Below, piece by piece: positions 25,443-34,651 of a stretch of 64,000 bases of DNA (position 1 is its first letter; the number at the start of each line of letters is the position of its first letter). Location of the stretch: assembly GCF_003240565.2 (NCBI RefSeq), contig NZ_CP117255.1, positions 248,001 to 312,000 on the forward strand, in the 5' to 3' direction. The position numbers and the translations under genes are program-made. Under the pieces are notes generated by a model that saw only the letters and a list, made by a program, of their open reading frames with translations, was not told the DNA's origin and did not search any database. Origin of the DNA: Rhizobium tumorigenes. Its GTDB lineage: Bacteria; Pseudomonadota; Alphaproteobacteria; Rhizobiales; Rhizobiaceae.

Positions 25443-26804
25443 ATGAAGACATCATTTCTGATGAGCATCGCCTTGGCCGCAGTGATGGCTGGCAGCGTAT
25501 CGGCCGCCGACCTGAAGTTTAAGCCGAATGAAGACTCCAAGTTCAACTGGAAGAGCTACGACACCTTCAAGACGGCCCATGCCGACCTGAAGGGCCAGAC
25601 GCTCACCATCTTTGGACCTTGGCGTGGCGAAGACGAAAAGCTGTTCGCCAGCGTTCTCGCCTATTTTACCGAAGCTACCGGCATTGATGCGAAATACTCG
25701 TCGTCGGAAAACTACGAGCAGCAGATCGTCATCGACACCCAGGCCGGTTCGCCGCCGAATGTCGCGATCCTGCCGCAGCCGGGCCTGCTCGCCAATCTTG
25801 CCAGCAAGGGCTACCTCACGCCACTCAGCGACGACCAGGCCAACTGGGTGAAGACCAACTATGGCGCTGGCGATAGCTGGGTCAGCTACGGCACCTACAA
25901 GGGCAAGGACGGCAAGGATGCGTTCTACGCCTTCCCCTACAAGGCCGACCTGAAGTCGCTCGTCTGGTACGTGCCGGAAAACTTCGAGGAAGCGGGCTAT
26001 AACGTTCCGAAGACCATGGAAGACCTGTTCAAGCTATCCGACCAGATCGTCAAGGACGGCGGCGTGCCATGGTGCATCGGGCTGGGTTCTGGCGGCGCCA
26101 CCGGCTGGCCGGCGACCGACTGGATCGAGGACCTGATGCTGCGCACGCAGTCTCCGACCGACTACGACAAGTGGACGACAAACGAGCTGAAGTTCAACGA
26201 CCCCAAGGTCGTGGGCGCTATCGAGGAATTCGGCAAGTTCGCCAAGAACGCGAAATATGTCGACGGAGGCGTTGCAGCTGTTGCCTCGACCGATTTCCGC
26301 GACAGCCCAAAAGGCCTCTTTTCGGTTCCGCCGAAGTGCTACCTGCACAAGCAGGCCTCGTTCATCCCGTCTTTCTTCCCTGAGGGAACGAAGCTCGGGC
26401 AGGACGCCGACTTCTTCTACTTCCCGCCTTATGCCTCGCATCCAGAACTCGGCAAGCCGGTTCTCGGCGCAGGTACTCTGGCAGCGATCACCAAGGATTC
26501 GAAGGCAGCCCGTGCTTTCATCGAATTCCTGCAGACGCCCATCGCCCATGAAGTGTGGATGGCGCAATCCGGCTTCCTGACGCCCTACAAGGCCGTCAAC
26601 ACCGGTGCCTATGCCAACTACACGCTGAAGAAGGAAGGCGAGCTTCTGACCTCGGCCACGGCCTTCCGTTTCGACGGATCGGACCTGATGCCGGGCAAGA
26701 TCGGCGCCGGCGCCTTCTGGACAGGCATGGTGGATTTCGTCGGCGGCAAGTCCGCACAGGCCGCTGCAGACGATATCCAGAAAGCCTGGGACGGCATCAA
26801 GTAA
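25443..26804 (+). CDS. aglE: alpha-glucoside ABC transporter substrate-binding protein
   Basis: This 453-residue periplasmic solute-binding protein of the maltose/trehalose class has a signal peptide (MKTSFLMSIALAAVMAGSVSA) and family blocks such as GSPPNVAILPQPGLLANLAS, DAFYAFPYKADLKSLVWYVP and GWPATDWIEDLMLR. It captures sucrose-, maltose- or trehalose-like alpha-glucosides for AglF and AglG. The start at 25443 follows GGGAGGG. An earlier frame from 25383 has no signal-peptide logic. A strong hairpin follows the gene, which should give more binding protein than permease. Confidence 0.94.
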   Translation: MKTSFLMSIALAAVMAGSVSAADLKFKPNEDSKFNWKSYDTFKTAHADLKGQTLTIFGPWRGEDEKLFASVLAYFTEATGIDAKYSSSENYEQQIVIDTQAGSPPNVAILPQPGLLANLASKGYLTPLSDDQANWVKTNYGAGDSWVSYGTYKGKDGKDAFYAFPYKADLKSLVWYVPENFEEAGYNVPKTMEDLFKLSDQIVKDGGVPWCIGLGSGGATGWPATDWIEDLMLRTQSPTDYDKWTTNELKFNDPKVVGAIEEFGKFAKNAKYVDGGVAAVASTDFRDSPKGLFSVPPKCYLHKQASFIPSFFPEGTKLGQDADFFYFPPYASHPELGKPVLGAGTLAAITKDSKAARAFIEFLQTPIAHEVWMAQSGFLTPYKAVNTGAYANYTLKKEGELLTSATAFRFDGSDLMPGKIGAGAFWTGMVDFVGGKSAQAAADDIQKAWDGIK

Positions 26805-26821
26805 GACCCTCATCTAAAAAG

Positions 26822-26844
26822 CCGCCGCCGGTATCCGGCGGCGG
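26822..26844 (+). repeat. 10-bp GC hairpin between aglE and aglF
   Basis: CCGCCGCCGG and CCGGCGGCGG form a perfect stem with a 3-base loop TAT, 18 bases after aglE. There is no T-run, so it is not a classical terminator. A hairpin at this place typically stabilises the upstream binding-protein mRNA or reduces read-through. Confidence 0.7.
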
Positions 26845-26924
26845 TCAGGATGGCCGCGAGCGTCGGGGAGGACGACGATGGCGGCCGCCACAAGCAGCAA
26901 TCAAATGCGCAAGGGGAGGGACTT

Positions 26925-27941
26925 ATGATCTGGCAGATCGCTTCGGCACTGGGCGCCGTGGTTCTGGGCGTTGCCGCCTGTGCGGCTTACTTCCTGTTTT
27001 CCAACAAATTGCTCGATTTCGCATTCCCGGCCCGGGATGGCGACGACGTTTTCGTCGCATCACGCAATCTGCGGCGTCGCTCGATCATCCGACCATGGCT
27101 GTTCATCGGGCCGGCACTGCTGCTGCTGGTCGTCTATCTCGTCTATCCCGTGGTCGCGACCTTCATCCTGTCCTTCTACGACAAGGGCGGCGAGCAGTAT
27201 GTCGGGCTTGCCAATTACCAGTGGGCGATCGGCGACCGCGAGTTCCGCCAGGCCATTTTCAACAACATCCTCTGGCTGGCCGTCGTGCCTGCCGCCTGCA
27301 CCTTCTTCGGCCTCGTCATCGCCGTGATGACCGACCGGATCTGGTGGGGAAATATCGCGAAAAGCATCGTCTTCATGCCGATGGCGATCTCCTTCGTCGG
27401 CGCCTCCGTCATCTGGAAATTCATCTACGAATACCGTGGCGGCAACGACACCCAGATCGGCCTGCTGAACGCAATCGTGCAATTGTTCGGCGGCACGCCT
27501 GAGGTCTGGATCTCCATTCCCTTCTGGAACAACTTCTTCCTGATGATTATCCTCATCTGGATCCAGACCGGCTTTGCCATGGTCATCCTGTCGGCAGCGC
27601 TTCGCGGTATCCCGGAAGAGACGATCGAAGCTGCCGTCATCGATGGCGCCAACGGCTGGCAGATCTTCTGGAAGATCATGGTGCCGCAAATCTGGGGGAC
27701 GATTGCCGTCGTCTGGACGACGATTACCATCCTCGTGCTCAAAGTCTTCGACATCGTGCTTACCATGACCAACGGTCAGTGGGACTCGATGGTGCTCGCC
27801 AACCTGATGTTCAACTGGATGTTCCGTGGTGGCGGCGACAGCGGCCGCAGCGCCGTCATCGCCCTCATCATCATGGTCGCCGTCATGCCGATCATGGTCT
27901 GGAACGTCCGGCGCGCCAACCAGGAAACGGGAGAGCACTGA
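26925..27941 (+). CDS. aglF: alpha-glucoside ABC transporter permease AglF
   Basis: This 338-residue MalF-type permease has an extra N-terminal membrane segment (about 3-25, WQIASALGAVVLGVAACAAY) before the usual core, which starts near residue 58 (PWLFIGPALLLLVVYLVYPV). The cytoplasmic EAA loop that contacts the ATPase is present as IPEETIEAAVIDGANGWQIF. The start follows GGGGAGGG. aglG begins one base after the stop codon. It pairs with AglG to form the channel served by the AglK ATPase. Confidence 0.93.
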   Translation: MIWQIASALGAVVLGVAACAAYFLFSNKLLDFAFPARDGDDVFVASRNLRRRSIIRPWLFIGPALLLLVVYLVYPVVATFILSFYDKGGEQYVGLANYQWAIGDREFRQAIFNNILWLAVVPAACTFFGLVIAVMTDRIWWGNIAKSIVFMPMAISFVGASVIWKFIYEYRGGNDTQIGLLNAIVQLFGGTPEVWISIPFWNNFFLMIILIWIQTGFAMVILSAALRGIPEETIEAAVIDGANGWQIFWKIMVPQIWGTIAVVWTTITILVLKVFDIVLTMTNGQWDSMVLANLMFNWMFRGGGDSGRSAVIALIIMVAVMPIMVWNVRRANQETGEH

Positions 27942-27942
27942 G

Positions 27943-29106
27943 ATGACCTTCGATAGGAGCTTCTTCCGCATCGGCCCAGCCCGGCTGTTTGTCCACGCCA
28001 TGGTGCTATTGATCGTCATCGTCTGGCTGGTACCGACGCTCGGCATTTTCGTCACCGCGCTGCGCGACAAGGACCAGATCACCGTATCCGGCTGGTGGAC
28101 GGCATTTTCCGGCTCCTCGCAGACGACAGCAGTACGGCTGGACGCTGCCGACAAGCAGCAACCGGACGGTACCAACTATGTCATTTCAGGCTCGGTCTTT
28201 TCGGCCGCCGGTTCCCTCGGCAAGGTCAGTGCGTTCGGCGTCAAGGCGCAGGACCCCTCGGCCTTCAAGGCTGGCGAGCCCGCCGATATCGGTAACGGCG
28301 AAACGTTGCTGATCAACACCGACGGCACCTACAAATACACCAAGAACGCCGCTTTCGACGACACGCGCGGCAAGCGCATCTATATCTCCGTCGCCTCGCC
28401 GCCGGCCTTTACGCTGCAAAACTTCAAGTCGGTGGTGACGGGAGAGGGGATCGGCCAGTCCTTCATCAATTCGCTGACCGTTACGATACCCGCCACCATC
28501 ATTCCGATCCTGATTGCGGCCTTTGCCGCCTATGCACTGGCCTGGATGGAGTTTCCCGGCCGGTCGCTGATGATTGCGCTGGTGGTCGGTCTAATCGTCG
28601 TGCCGCTGCAAATGTCGCTGATCCCTCTGCTGCGGCTCTATAACGACATCGGCTCCTTCCTCGGCGTGCCCTCGAAAACCTACCCCGGCATCTGGCTCGC
28701 GCACACAGCCTTCGGCATGCCGCTCGCCATCTACCTGCTGCGCAACTACATCGCCGGCCTGCCGAAGGAGATCATCGAATCCGCCCGCGTCGACGGCGCC
28801 AGCGATTTCGACATTTTTGTCAAGATCATCCTGCCGCTGTCCTTTCCAGCACTCGCCTCCTTTGCGATCTTCCAGTTCCTCTGGGTGTGGAACGACCTTC
28901 TGATCGCCATGGTCTTTCTCGGCACCGCCAAGGACCAGCTTGTGCTGACCGGCAGCCTCAATGCGCTGCTCGGCTCGCGCGGCGGCAACTGGGAAATCCT
29001 CACAGCCTCGGCTTTCGTCACCATCATCGTGCCGCTCCTCGTCTTCTTCGGTCTGCAGCGCTACCTGGTGCGCGGTCTGCTGGCCGGATCTGTCAAGGGT
29101 GGCTGA
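27943..29106 (+). CDS. aglG: alpha-glucoside ABC transporter permease AglG
   Basis: This 387-residue MalG-type permease has a first membrane segment at about 13-38 (LFVHAMVLLIVIVWLVPTLG) and a core from about residue 175, with an EAA loop LPKEIIESARVDGASDFDIF. Between them is a long soluble insertion of roughly 125 residues (about 50-170, with ISGSVFSAAGSLGKVSAFGV and GETLLINTDGTYKYTKN) that should face the periplasm. It has no counterpart in enteric MalG and may contact AglE. The start is directly after aglF, and the gene is followed by aglA. Confidence 0.93.
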   Translation: MTFDRSFFRIGPARLFVHAMVLLIVIVWLVPTLGIFVTALRDKDQITVSGWWTAFSGSSQTTAVRLDAADKQQPDGTNYVISGSVFSAAGSLGKVSAFGVKAQDPSAFKAGEPADIGNGETLLINTDGTYKYTKNAAFDDTRGKRIYISVASPPAFTLQNFKSVVTGEGIGQSFINSLTVTIPATIIPILIAAFAAYALAWMEFPGRSLMIALVVGLIVVPLQMSLIPLLRLYNDIGSFLGVPSKTYPGIWLAHTAFGMPLAIYLLRNYIAGLPKEIIESARVDGASDFDIFVKIILPLSFPALASFAIFQFLWVWNDLLIAMVFLGTAKDQLVLTGSLNALLGSRGGNWEILTASAFVTIIVPLLVFFGLQRYLVRGLLAGSVKGG

Positions 29107-29142
29107 CGCCTACAATTCGCATTCAAACAGGATCTCCCGGGA

Positions 29143-30795
29143 ATGACTATTGCTACTCCATCGATCACGACGGCCGACAAAAACTGGTGGCGCGGTGCTG
29201 TGATCTACCAGATCTATCCGCGCTCGTTCCAGGACTCCAACGGCGACGGTATCGGCGATCTCAAGGGCATCGCCGCCCGCTTGCCGCACGTCGCCTCGCT
29301 CGGCGCCGACGCCATCTGGGTGTCGCCTTTTTTCATGTCGCCGATGCGCGACTTCGGCTACGATGTCTCTGACTACGAGGATGTCGACCCGATCTTCGGC
29401 ACGCTCGCCGATTTCGATTCGCTGATCGCCGAAGCCCATCGGCTCGGCATCAAGGTGATGATCGACCTTGTCATCTCCCACTCCTCCGATCGCCACCCGT
29501 GGTTCGTCGAAAGCCGCTCTAGCCAGGATAACCCGAAATCCGACTGGTATGTTTGGTCGGACGCCAAGCCCGACGGCACGCCACCCAACAACTGGCTGTC
29601 GATCTTCGGCGGTTCGGCCTGGGCCTGGGATCCGACCCGCATGCAATACTACATGCACAACTTCCTGACCTCGCAGCCGGATCTCAATCTCCATAATCCG
29701 GAGGTCCAGGATCGCCTGCTGCAGGTCGTCCGCTTCTGGCTCGAGCGCGGCGTCGACGGGTTTCGGCTCGACACCATCAACTTCTATTTCCACGACCGCG
29801 AGCTGCGCGACAATCCGGCGCTGGCACCCTCCCGCCGCAACGCCTCCACGGCGCCGGCGGTCAATCCCTATAATTTCCAGGAGCACATCTACGACAAGAA
29901 CCGCCCGGAAAATATCGCCTTCCTCAAGCGCTTCCGCGCGGTACTGGAAGAGTTTCCGGCGATTGCAGCCGTCGGCGAGGTCGGCGACAGCCAGCGTGGC
30001 CTCGAAATCGTCGGGGAATACACCTCCGGCGATGACAAGATGCACATGTGCTACGCCTTCGAGTTCCTGGCGCCAGACGCGCTGACACCGGCTCGAATCG
30101 AGGAAGTGATGAAGGATTTCGGCGCGGCGGCACCGGACGGTTGGGCCTGCTGGGCGTTTTCCAACCACGATGTCGTGCGCCATGTCAGCCGCTGGGGCAG
30201 CCTGGTTGCCGACCGTGAAGCCTTCGCCAAGCAATATTCAGCGATCCTGATGACGTTGCGCGGCTCCGTCTGCCTGTACCAGGGCGAGGAGCTCGGCCTG
30301 ACCGAAGCCGAGATTGCCTTTCAGGACCTGCAGGATCCCTACGGCATCCAGTTCTGGCCGGAATTCAAGGGCCGCGACGGTTGCCGCACGCCCATGGTCT
30401 GGGACAGCCAGGTGGTGCAGGGCGGGTTCTCGACGGAAAAGCCATGGTTGCCGGTGCCTGTCGAACATATCCTGCGTGCCGTCAGCGTCCAGAGCGGTGA
30501 CGAACACTCGGTGCTCGAGCACTACCGCCGTTTTCTCGCGTTCCGCAAACAGCACCCGGCCTTCGCCAGCGGCGAGATTTCCTTCTATCCGCCGCAGGAT
30601 GACGTGATGCTTTACACGCGCACGTTCGGCAACGAGACGATCCTCTGCGTCTTCAACATGAGCGCCTCGGATGGATCGGCTGAGCTGCCGGAGGGTGCTT
30701 GGGAAGCGCTGTCAGGCCATGGTTTCGCCAGCGAAATTTACGGCAATAAAATCGATATTCCGGCCTGGGGCGCTTATTTCGCGCGCCTCGCCTAA
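29143..30795 (+). CDS. aglA: alpha-glucosidase, GH13 family
   Basis: This 550-residue glycoside hydrolase family 13 enzyme cleaves imported alpha-glucosides in the cytoplasm (no signal peptide). It opens WWRGAVIYQIYPRSFQDSNG. The catalytic residues sit in GFRLDTINF (nucleophile Asp210), VGEVGD (acid/base Glu279) and FSNHDVVRH (Asp343). The order and spacing fit oligo-1,6-glucosidase and alpha-glucosidase subfamilies. It lies between the permeases and the ATPase, as in the agl operon of Sinorhizobium. Glucose released would feed the zwf-pgl-edd genes further along after phosphorylation. Confidence 0.95.
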   Translation: MTIATPSITTADKNWWRGAVIYQIYPRSFQDSNGDGIGDLKGIAARLPHVASLGADAIWVSPFFMSPMRDFGYDVSDYEDVDPIFGTLADFDSLIAEAHRLGIKVMIDLVISHSSDRHPWFVESRSSQDNPKSDWYVWSDAKPDGTPPNNWLSIFGGSAWAWDPTRMQYYMHNFLTSQPDLNLHNPEVQDRLLQVVRFWLERGVDGFRLDTINFYFHDRELRDNPALAPSRRNASTAPAVNPYNFQEHIYDKNRPENIAFLKRFRAVLEEFPAIAAVGEVGDSQRGLEIVGEYTSGDDKMHMCYAFEFLAPDALTPARIEEVMKDFGAAAPDGWACWAFSNHDVVRHVSRWGSLVADREAFAKQYSAILMTLRGSVCLYQGEELGLTEAEIAFQDLQDPYGIQFWPEFKGRDGCRTPMVWDSQVVQGGFSTEKPWLPVPVEHILRAVSVQSGDEHSVLEHYRRFLAFRKQHPAFASGEISFYPPQDDVMLYTRTFGNETILCVFNMSASDGSAELPEGAWEALSGHGFASEIYGNKIDIPAWGAYFARLA

Positions 30796-30819
30796 AGACA
30801 AGAACGGGAGGGGCTTGCG

Positions 30820-31914
30820 ATGACTGGACTGGTTCTGAAGGATATCCGGAAATCCTACGGCGCAGTGAATGTGCTGCACGGCATCGACCTTGAAATCGCC
30901 CACGGCGAATTCATTGTCTTCGTCGGGCCGTCCGGCTGCGGCAAGTCGACATTGCTGCGGATGATTGCCGGTCTGGAAAGCATCACCGGCGGCGAGATGA
31001 TCATAGACGGTCGCGTCGTCAACCAGGTGCCGCCCTCGCGGCGCGGCATCGCCATGGTGTTCCAGTCCTATGCGCTCTATCCGCATATGACGGTCTACGA
31101 CAACATGGCCTTCGGCATGCGCATTGCCCATGAGAGCAAGCAGGAAATCGACCGCCGTGTGCGCGCGGCTGCCGACAAGCTGCAACTGACCCACTATTTG
31201 GACCGCCTGCCGAAGGCGCTCTCCGGCGGCCAGCGACAGCGCGTCGCCATCGGCCGCGCTATCTGCCGCAACCCGAAGGTCTTCCTGTTCGACGAGCCGC
31301 TGTCGAACCTCGACGCTGCGCTGCGCGTCGCCACCCGCATCGAGATTGCCCGGCTGAACGATTCCATGCCGGACACGACGATGATCTATGTCACCCACGA
31401 CCAGGTGGAGGCGATGACCCTTGCCGACCGTATCGTGGTGCTGTCGGCCGGCCGCATCGAGCAGGTCGGCCCGCCACTAGAACTCTACGAGCGTCCGGCC
31501 AATCTGTTCGTGGCCAAATTCATCGGCTCGCCCGCCATGAACATCATACCGGCGACGATTGCCGAGGCGGGCGCATCGACCGTGGTGACGCTGAAGGGCG
31601 GCAAGTCTGTGGCGCTCGATATTTCCACCGAAGCATCTGAAAAGGGTGCCACGGGAAGTTTCGGTGTTCGGCCCGAAGACTTGCGGCTGGCAGAGGGCGA
31701 CGACTACCTGTTCGAAGGCGAGGTGGCGATCGTCGAGGCCTTGGGCGAGGTGACGTTGCTCTACATCGAAGGTCTCGTCGATGGAGAGCCGATCGTCGCT
31801 AAACTGCCCGGTATTGCCCCTGTCGAGCGCGGCCAGAAGATGCGTTTCATCGCCGAGAAGGAGAAGCTGCATCTCTTCGACAGCGAGGGAAAGACCTATC
31901 GTCGAACGCGATAA
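30820..31914 (+). CDS. aglK: alpha-glucoside ABC transporter ATPase AglK
   Basis: This 364-residue MalK/UgpC-type ATPase has a Walker A GPSGCGKST (about residues 36-44), the signature LSGGQRQRVAIGRA (about 134-147), a Walker B VFLFDEPLSNLD, and the H-loop YVTHDQVEA. A C-terminal TOBE-type regulatory domain (about 235-364) follows. It energises AglF-AglG. It is the last gene of the agl operon, with GGGAGGGG before its ATG. No intrinsic terminator is obvious in the 110-base gap after it. Confidence 0.95.
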   Translation: MTGLVLKDIRKSYGAVNVLHGIDLEIAHGEFIVFVGPSGCGKSTLLRMIAGLESITGGEMIIDGRVVNQVPPSRRGIAMVFQSYALYPHMTVYDNMAFGMRIAHESKQEIDRRVRAAADKLQLTHYLDRLPKALSGGQRQRVAIGRAICRNPKVFLFDEPLSNLDAALRVATRIEIARLNDSMPDTTMIYVTHDQVEAMTLADRIVVLSAGRIEQVGPPLELYERPANLFVAKFIGSPAMNIIPATIAEAGASTVVTLKGGKSVALDISTEASEKGATGSFGVRPEDLRLAEGDDYLFEGEVAIVEALGEVTLLYIEGLVDGEPIVAKLPGIAPVERGQKMRFIAEKEKLHLFDSEGKTYRRTR

Positions 31915-32024
31915 AGCGATGTGAAGTTTGCAACTTTTGCGACGCCAGCCTCGCACATCTAACAAAGTCTTAAATAACGGCTGCTATTCTTGAAACACGC
32001 CGTAACATTTGAAGGCTCACGATC

Positions 32025-32435
32025 ATGGCAGCATCCGTGCCGAAACAGCAGAACCATTTCCTGAACAAGGAAGAGTCCTTCATGTATGACCGAGAAGGTC
32101 GCTACAAGATGCAGGACACGATGAATGCGGCACGGATCGAATACACCGAAAAGGGCGTGATGCACCTGGCCTCACGCCGCTGCGACATCATCAAGATTTC
32201 CATGAGCGGCGCCATTCTGGCGATCCTGACGCAGTATAACCTGCCAAAGCAATTTTACCTCGATCTCCCCGATGCGCGCATTAACAAGGTCGGCTGCGTT
32301 CTGATGAAGGTTTTCCCCAACAACACCGTCGAGGTGCGCTTCCTGTCGCTGCTGAGCGAAAAGGAAATGAACAAGATCTTCGTCTACAGCACCCACCCGG
32401 CTCATCGGAACCATATGCTGGATATCCGGGGGTGA
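32025..32435 (+). CDS. PilZ-like single-domain protein
   Basis: This is a 136-residue soluble protein with a beta-rich core: ARIEYTEKGVMHLASRRCDI, then IIKISMSGAILAI, and a closing strand NNTVEVRFLSLLSEKEMNKI. The SxxG turn followed by a hydrophobic strand resembles the second c-di-GMP motif of PilZ domains, but the Asp/Asn two residues before the Ser is Lys here and a clear RxxxR is missing. Binding of c-di-GMP is therefore doubtful. It stands alone after the agl operon. The first ATG is used; a second in-frame ATG at residue 20 is possible. Confidence 0.55.
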   Translation: MAASVPKQQNHFLNKEESFMYDREGRYKMQDTMNAARIEYTEKGVMHLASRRCDIIKISMSGAILAILTQYNLPKQFYLDLPDARINKVGCVLMKVFPNNTVEVRFLSLLSEKEMNKIFVYSTHPAHRNHMLDIRG

Positions 32436-32506
32436 TCCTGGCACTGGACCAGGTCTGGTGTGCTGGCGGAAATGTGCCTGTGGGCGAAGCCCAGCGCGGT
32501 TGGATT

Positions 32507-32971
32507 CTATAAATTCTTTTGCATGATCGAGTAGGTTCTGCCGGCGTTTTCGAAAGTTTCGACGGTCGCCCAACCGGACTTGATGTAAAAGCCCGCAGCA
32601 TGGGACGTGTATAGCGTCAGACGCGGGATGCCTTCCCGCCGAGCGAGCGATTCAAGCTCGGCTATCATGCGTGCACCATGCCCTTGGCCTCTATGCGGCC
32701 TGTCGACGTAGACGCCAGCCAGCCAGGGATTAAGCTCGGGGCGTCCTTCCAAATCATCCAGGCACAGGGCCGACATTGCAATGGGCACTTCGTTTTCGAG
32801 CATGACAAGAACGGTCGGCATCAATTCCGAAACATTCGCACCATCGACTTCGCGCTTCAACATCTCTTCGTGCGTAACTGTGCCGCCCTGGAAGAATGCC
32901 TCCCAGCGCCAGGTGCCGGTCGTGTGCACGAGTTCCCGCCGCTCTTTTGTCGTCACGAAGGTATGGGTCAT
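32507..32971 (-). CDS. GNAT-family N-acetyltransferase
   Basis: This is a predicted acetyl-CoA-dependent acetyltransferase of about 154 residues. The acetyl-CoA-binding motif A is clear as AGVYVDRPHRGQGHGARMIAEL, split here as VYVDRPHRGQGHGARM, followed by RLTLYTSHAAGFYIKSGWAT, the usual late strand and helix. The substrate is unknown. The start is uncertain: the ATG at 32971 is used, and an upstream in-frame start at 33019 is possible. It has no operon partners and lies in a block of small accessory genes. Confidence 0.8.
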   Translation of the reverse strand: MTHTFVTTKERRELVHTTGTWRWEAFFQGGTVTHEEMLKREVDGANVSELMPTVLVMLENEVPIAMSALCLDDLEGRPELNPWLAGVYVDRPHRGQGHGARMIAELESLARREGIPRLTLYTSHAAGFYIKSGWATVETFENAGRTYSIMQKNL

Positions 32972-33092
32972 AAAAGCTCTGCCGATGTTCGCGTGGGGTC
33001 GGCATGCACTTACGGTCACTTTGCAAAAGTGAGATGACGCTCGGACATCGCCAAACTGGCAAACAAAATCTGCCTAACCCGACAGCCCCGGC

Positions 33093-33524
33093 TCAGAGCC
33101 TGCGCGCTGCCAGGCGACGCTTGTCACGCTCGACATATTCGGCGCCGCGCGCGGTCAGCCGGAACTCGCGTTTCTGAAATTCGCCGCGGATCGTGATGAA
33201 GCCTTGCTCTTCGGCCTCCTTCAATGTCTTCAGGCCGGTGCCCTTAGGGGGAGACTGCCAATCCAGGCCTTCGGCGCTGTGCAGCAAAACCATGATCTTG
33301 ATAATGTCGTTTCTCCATGGCCGATGCAGATAACGGCGCTGTGTGGTCGAATGCACGTTTCGAACAGCACCATTGATCTGGAAAAACAATGTCGAAGCCG
33401 TCCCGGGTTCCATCAGAAGCCAGTGTATAAAAGCCTGCCGCGCTTTGGTCAATTGACGCGCTGCGGCCGGTCGGCGTGTTGGAATATGGCTAGAGCTATT
33501 CCGGTTTAGGCGCGAAGTAGCCAA
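33093..33524 (-). CDS. hypothetical small protein, winged-helix-like
   Basis: I do not recognise the family. The C-terminal 66 residues (starting at an internal ATG at 33293) look like a compact winged helix: MVLLHSAEGLDWQSPPKGTG, LKTLKEAEEQGFITIRGEFQ, then KREFRLTARGAEYVERDKRR. This is the pattern of a small transcriptional or post-transcriptional regulator. The upstream part (33294-33524) is open but low in order and has no good ribosome site, so the true gene may be only 33093-33293. The gene ends in a basic tail. Confidence 0.5.
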   Translation of the reverse strand: MATSRLNRNSSSHIPTRRPAAARQLTKARQAFIHWLLMEPGTASTLFFQINGAVRNVHSTTQRRYLHRPWRNDIIKIMVLLHSAEGLDWQSPPKGTGLKTLKEAEEQGFITIRGEFQKREFRLTARGAEYVERDKRRLAARRL

Positions 33525-33525
33525 C

Positions 33526-33894
33526 CTATCTGGCAGAGACTTGCATCAGTTCTATTCGCTTGCCGAAAGGATCGTTCACATACACTCGCGTAAATCCCTC
33601 GAGCGGCTGGTCCGCCATTGTCTCGTAGCCTGCATTCTGCAGGGTGCTGCATAAGCTTGCGAGGTCATCAACGAGAAGCCCGGGATGGGCCTTCTTTGCG
33701 GGTATGAAGTCGGGTTCGACACCAAGATGGATTTTGACTTTGTCCATTCCAAACCAGCAGCCACCCCTTGGCGCGAGATGGGGCGGCTTTTTCAACTCCG
33801 TCAGTCCGAGCAAGCCGCTATAAAACGCCCGGGCGACATGTTCCTGTCCTGCAGGCATTGCGAGTTGAATATGGTCGATCCCAACGACGGCCAT
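33526..33894 (-). CDS. VOC-family (glyoxalase/dioxygenase-like) protein
   Basis: This 122-residue single-domain VOC protein opens VVGIDHIQLAMPAGQEHVAR with His8 in the usual metal position. It has FYSGLLGLTELKKPPHLAPR, the strand VKIHLGVEPDF with a second candidate His, and closes with RVYVNDPFGKRIELMQV (a Glu metal ligand). It may be a metalloenzyme or a resistance-type binding protein; the substrate is unknown. The two bases between its stop and the next gene's upstream start suggest joint transcription with 33093-33524. Confidence 0.8.
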   Translation of the reverse strand: MAVVGIDHIQLAMPAGQEHVARAFYSGLLGLTELKKPPHLAPRGGCWFGMDKVKIHLGVEPDFIPAKKAHPGLLVDDLASLCSTLQNAGYETMADQPLEGFTRVYVNDPFGKRIELMQVSAR

Positions 33895-34028
33895 TGAGCC
33901 CCTCCGGCTTTCGAAATGCAGGAGATCACCCTACGCAAAGATGGGTCGCAGGACAAAAGGCAAATGCTGGACGGTTCGGCGATGGCATGCATAGCCTTTG
34001 GTCATGCTAACAAACGGATCGTTTAACC

Positions 34029-34550
34029 ATGCCGCATGCAATCAGTATCAAATGCCTGAATGACACAGCCGCACCGCTATTCAGGCTTTGGGATGAAGCC
34101 AGCCGGTTTGAGGCTGTCCCTTCCATGCGCGAATTGATTTACCCTCCGCACATCACGCTCGCGGTCTTTCCGGACGATAGCGGCAGCCTAGACACAGTGC
34201 TTGACGATGTCTTCACATCCCAAAGCCGATTGCCCCTGACCTTTGACAGCATCGGCTATTTTGAAAACGATCTGCTCGTTCTATGGGCCAGGCCGCATAG
34301 GTCTGACGCACTGCTCGCGCTCCATGAACGGCTGCATCAACACATTGATCCTGCCATTTGCCATGAGCACTACCGTCGCGGGCAATGGGTGCCTCATTGT
34401 AGCCTCGCGACCAATGTGCCGAAGGTCCACGCCACCGCAGCTATCCAGTGGGCTGAAAATAGAAAAGAAGAATTTTCCGTAGACTTCGATGCCGCTGACC
34501 TCGTCTGCTTCCCACCGGTTATGGTTATGAAAGAATACAAACTAGTCTGA
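34029..34550 (+). CDS. 2H phosphoesterase (2'-5' RNA ligase-like)
   Basis: This 173-residue protein carries two histidine motifs spaced as in the 2H superfamily: PPHITLAVF (His41) and VPHCSLATN (His123), each an H-x-T/S on a beta strand. The family includes LigT RNA ligases and cyclic phosphodiesterases acting on 2',3'-cyclic or 2'-5' linked RNA. The exact substrate cannot be told. It is the only plus-strand gene in this small accessory block and stands alone. Confidence 0.8.
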   Translation: MPHAISIKCLNDTAAPLFRLWDEASRFEAVPSMRELIYPPHITLAVFPDDSGSLDTVLDDVFTSQSRLPLTFDSIGYFENDLLVLWARPHRSDALLALHERLHQHIDPAICHEHYRRGQWVPHCSLATNVPKVHATAAIQWAENRKEEFSVDFDAADLVCFPPVMVMKEYKLV

Positions 34551-34628
34551 GAAGTGCGAAAAGTTGCGACGGAGAGGGCTGAGAGGGGCACCGCCGATAG
34601 TTTCGCTATGTGGAGTGAAATCATTGCA

Positions 34629-34651
34629 GGGGAGGGCTACCTTACCTCCCC
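34629..34651 (-). terminator. hairpin downstream of edd
   Basis: GGGGAGG and CCTCCCC form a 7-bp stem with a 9-base loop, beginning 20 bases past the edd stop on the minus strand. There is no T-run, so it is at best a weak or factor-dependent end. Confidence 0.3.
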
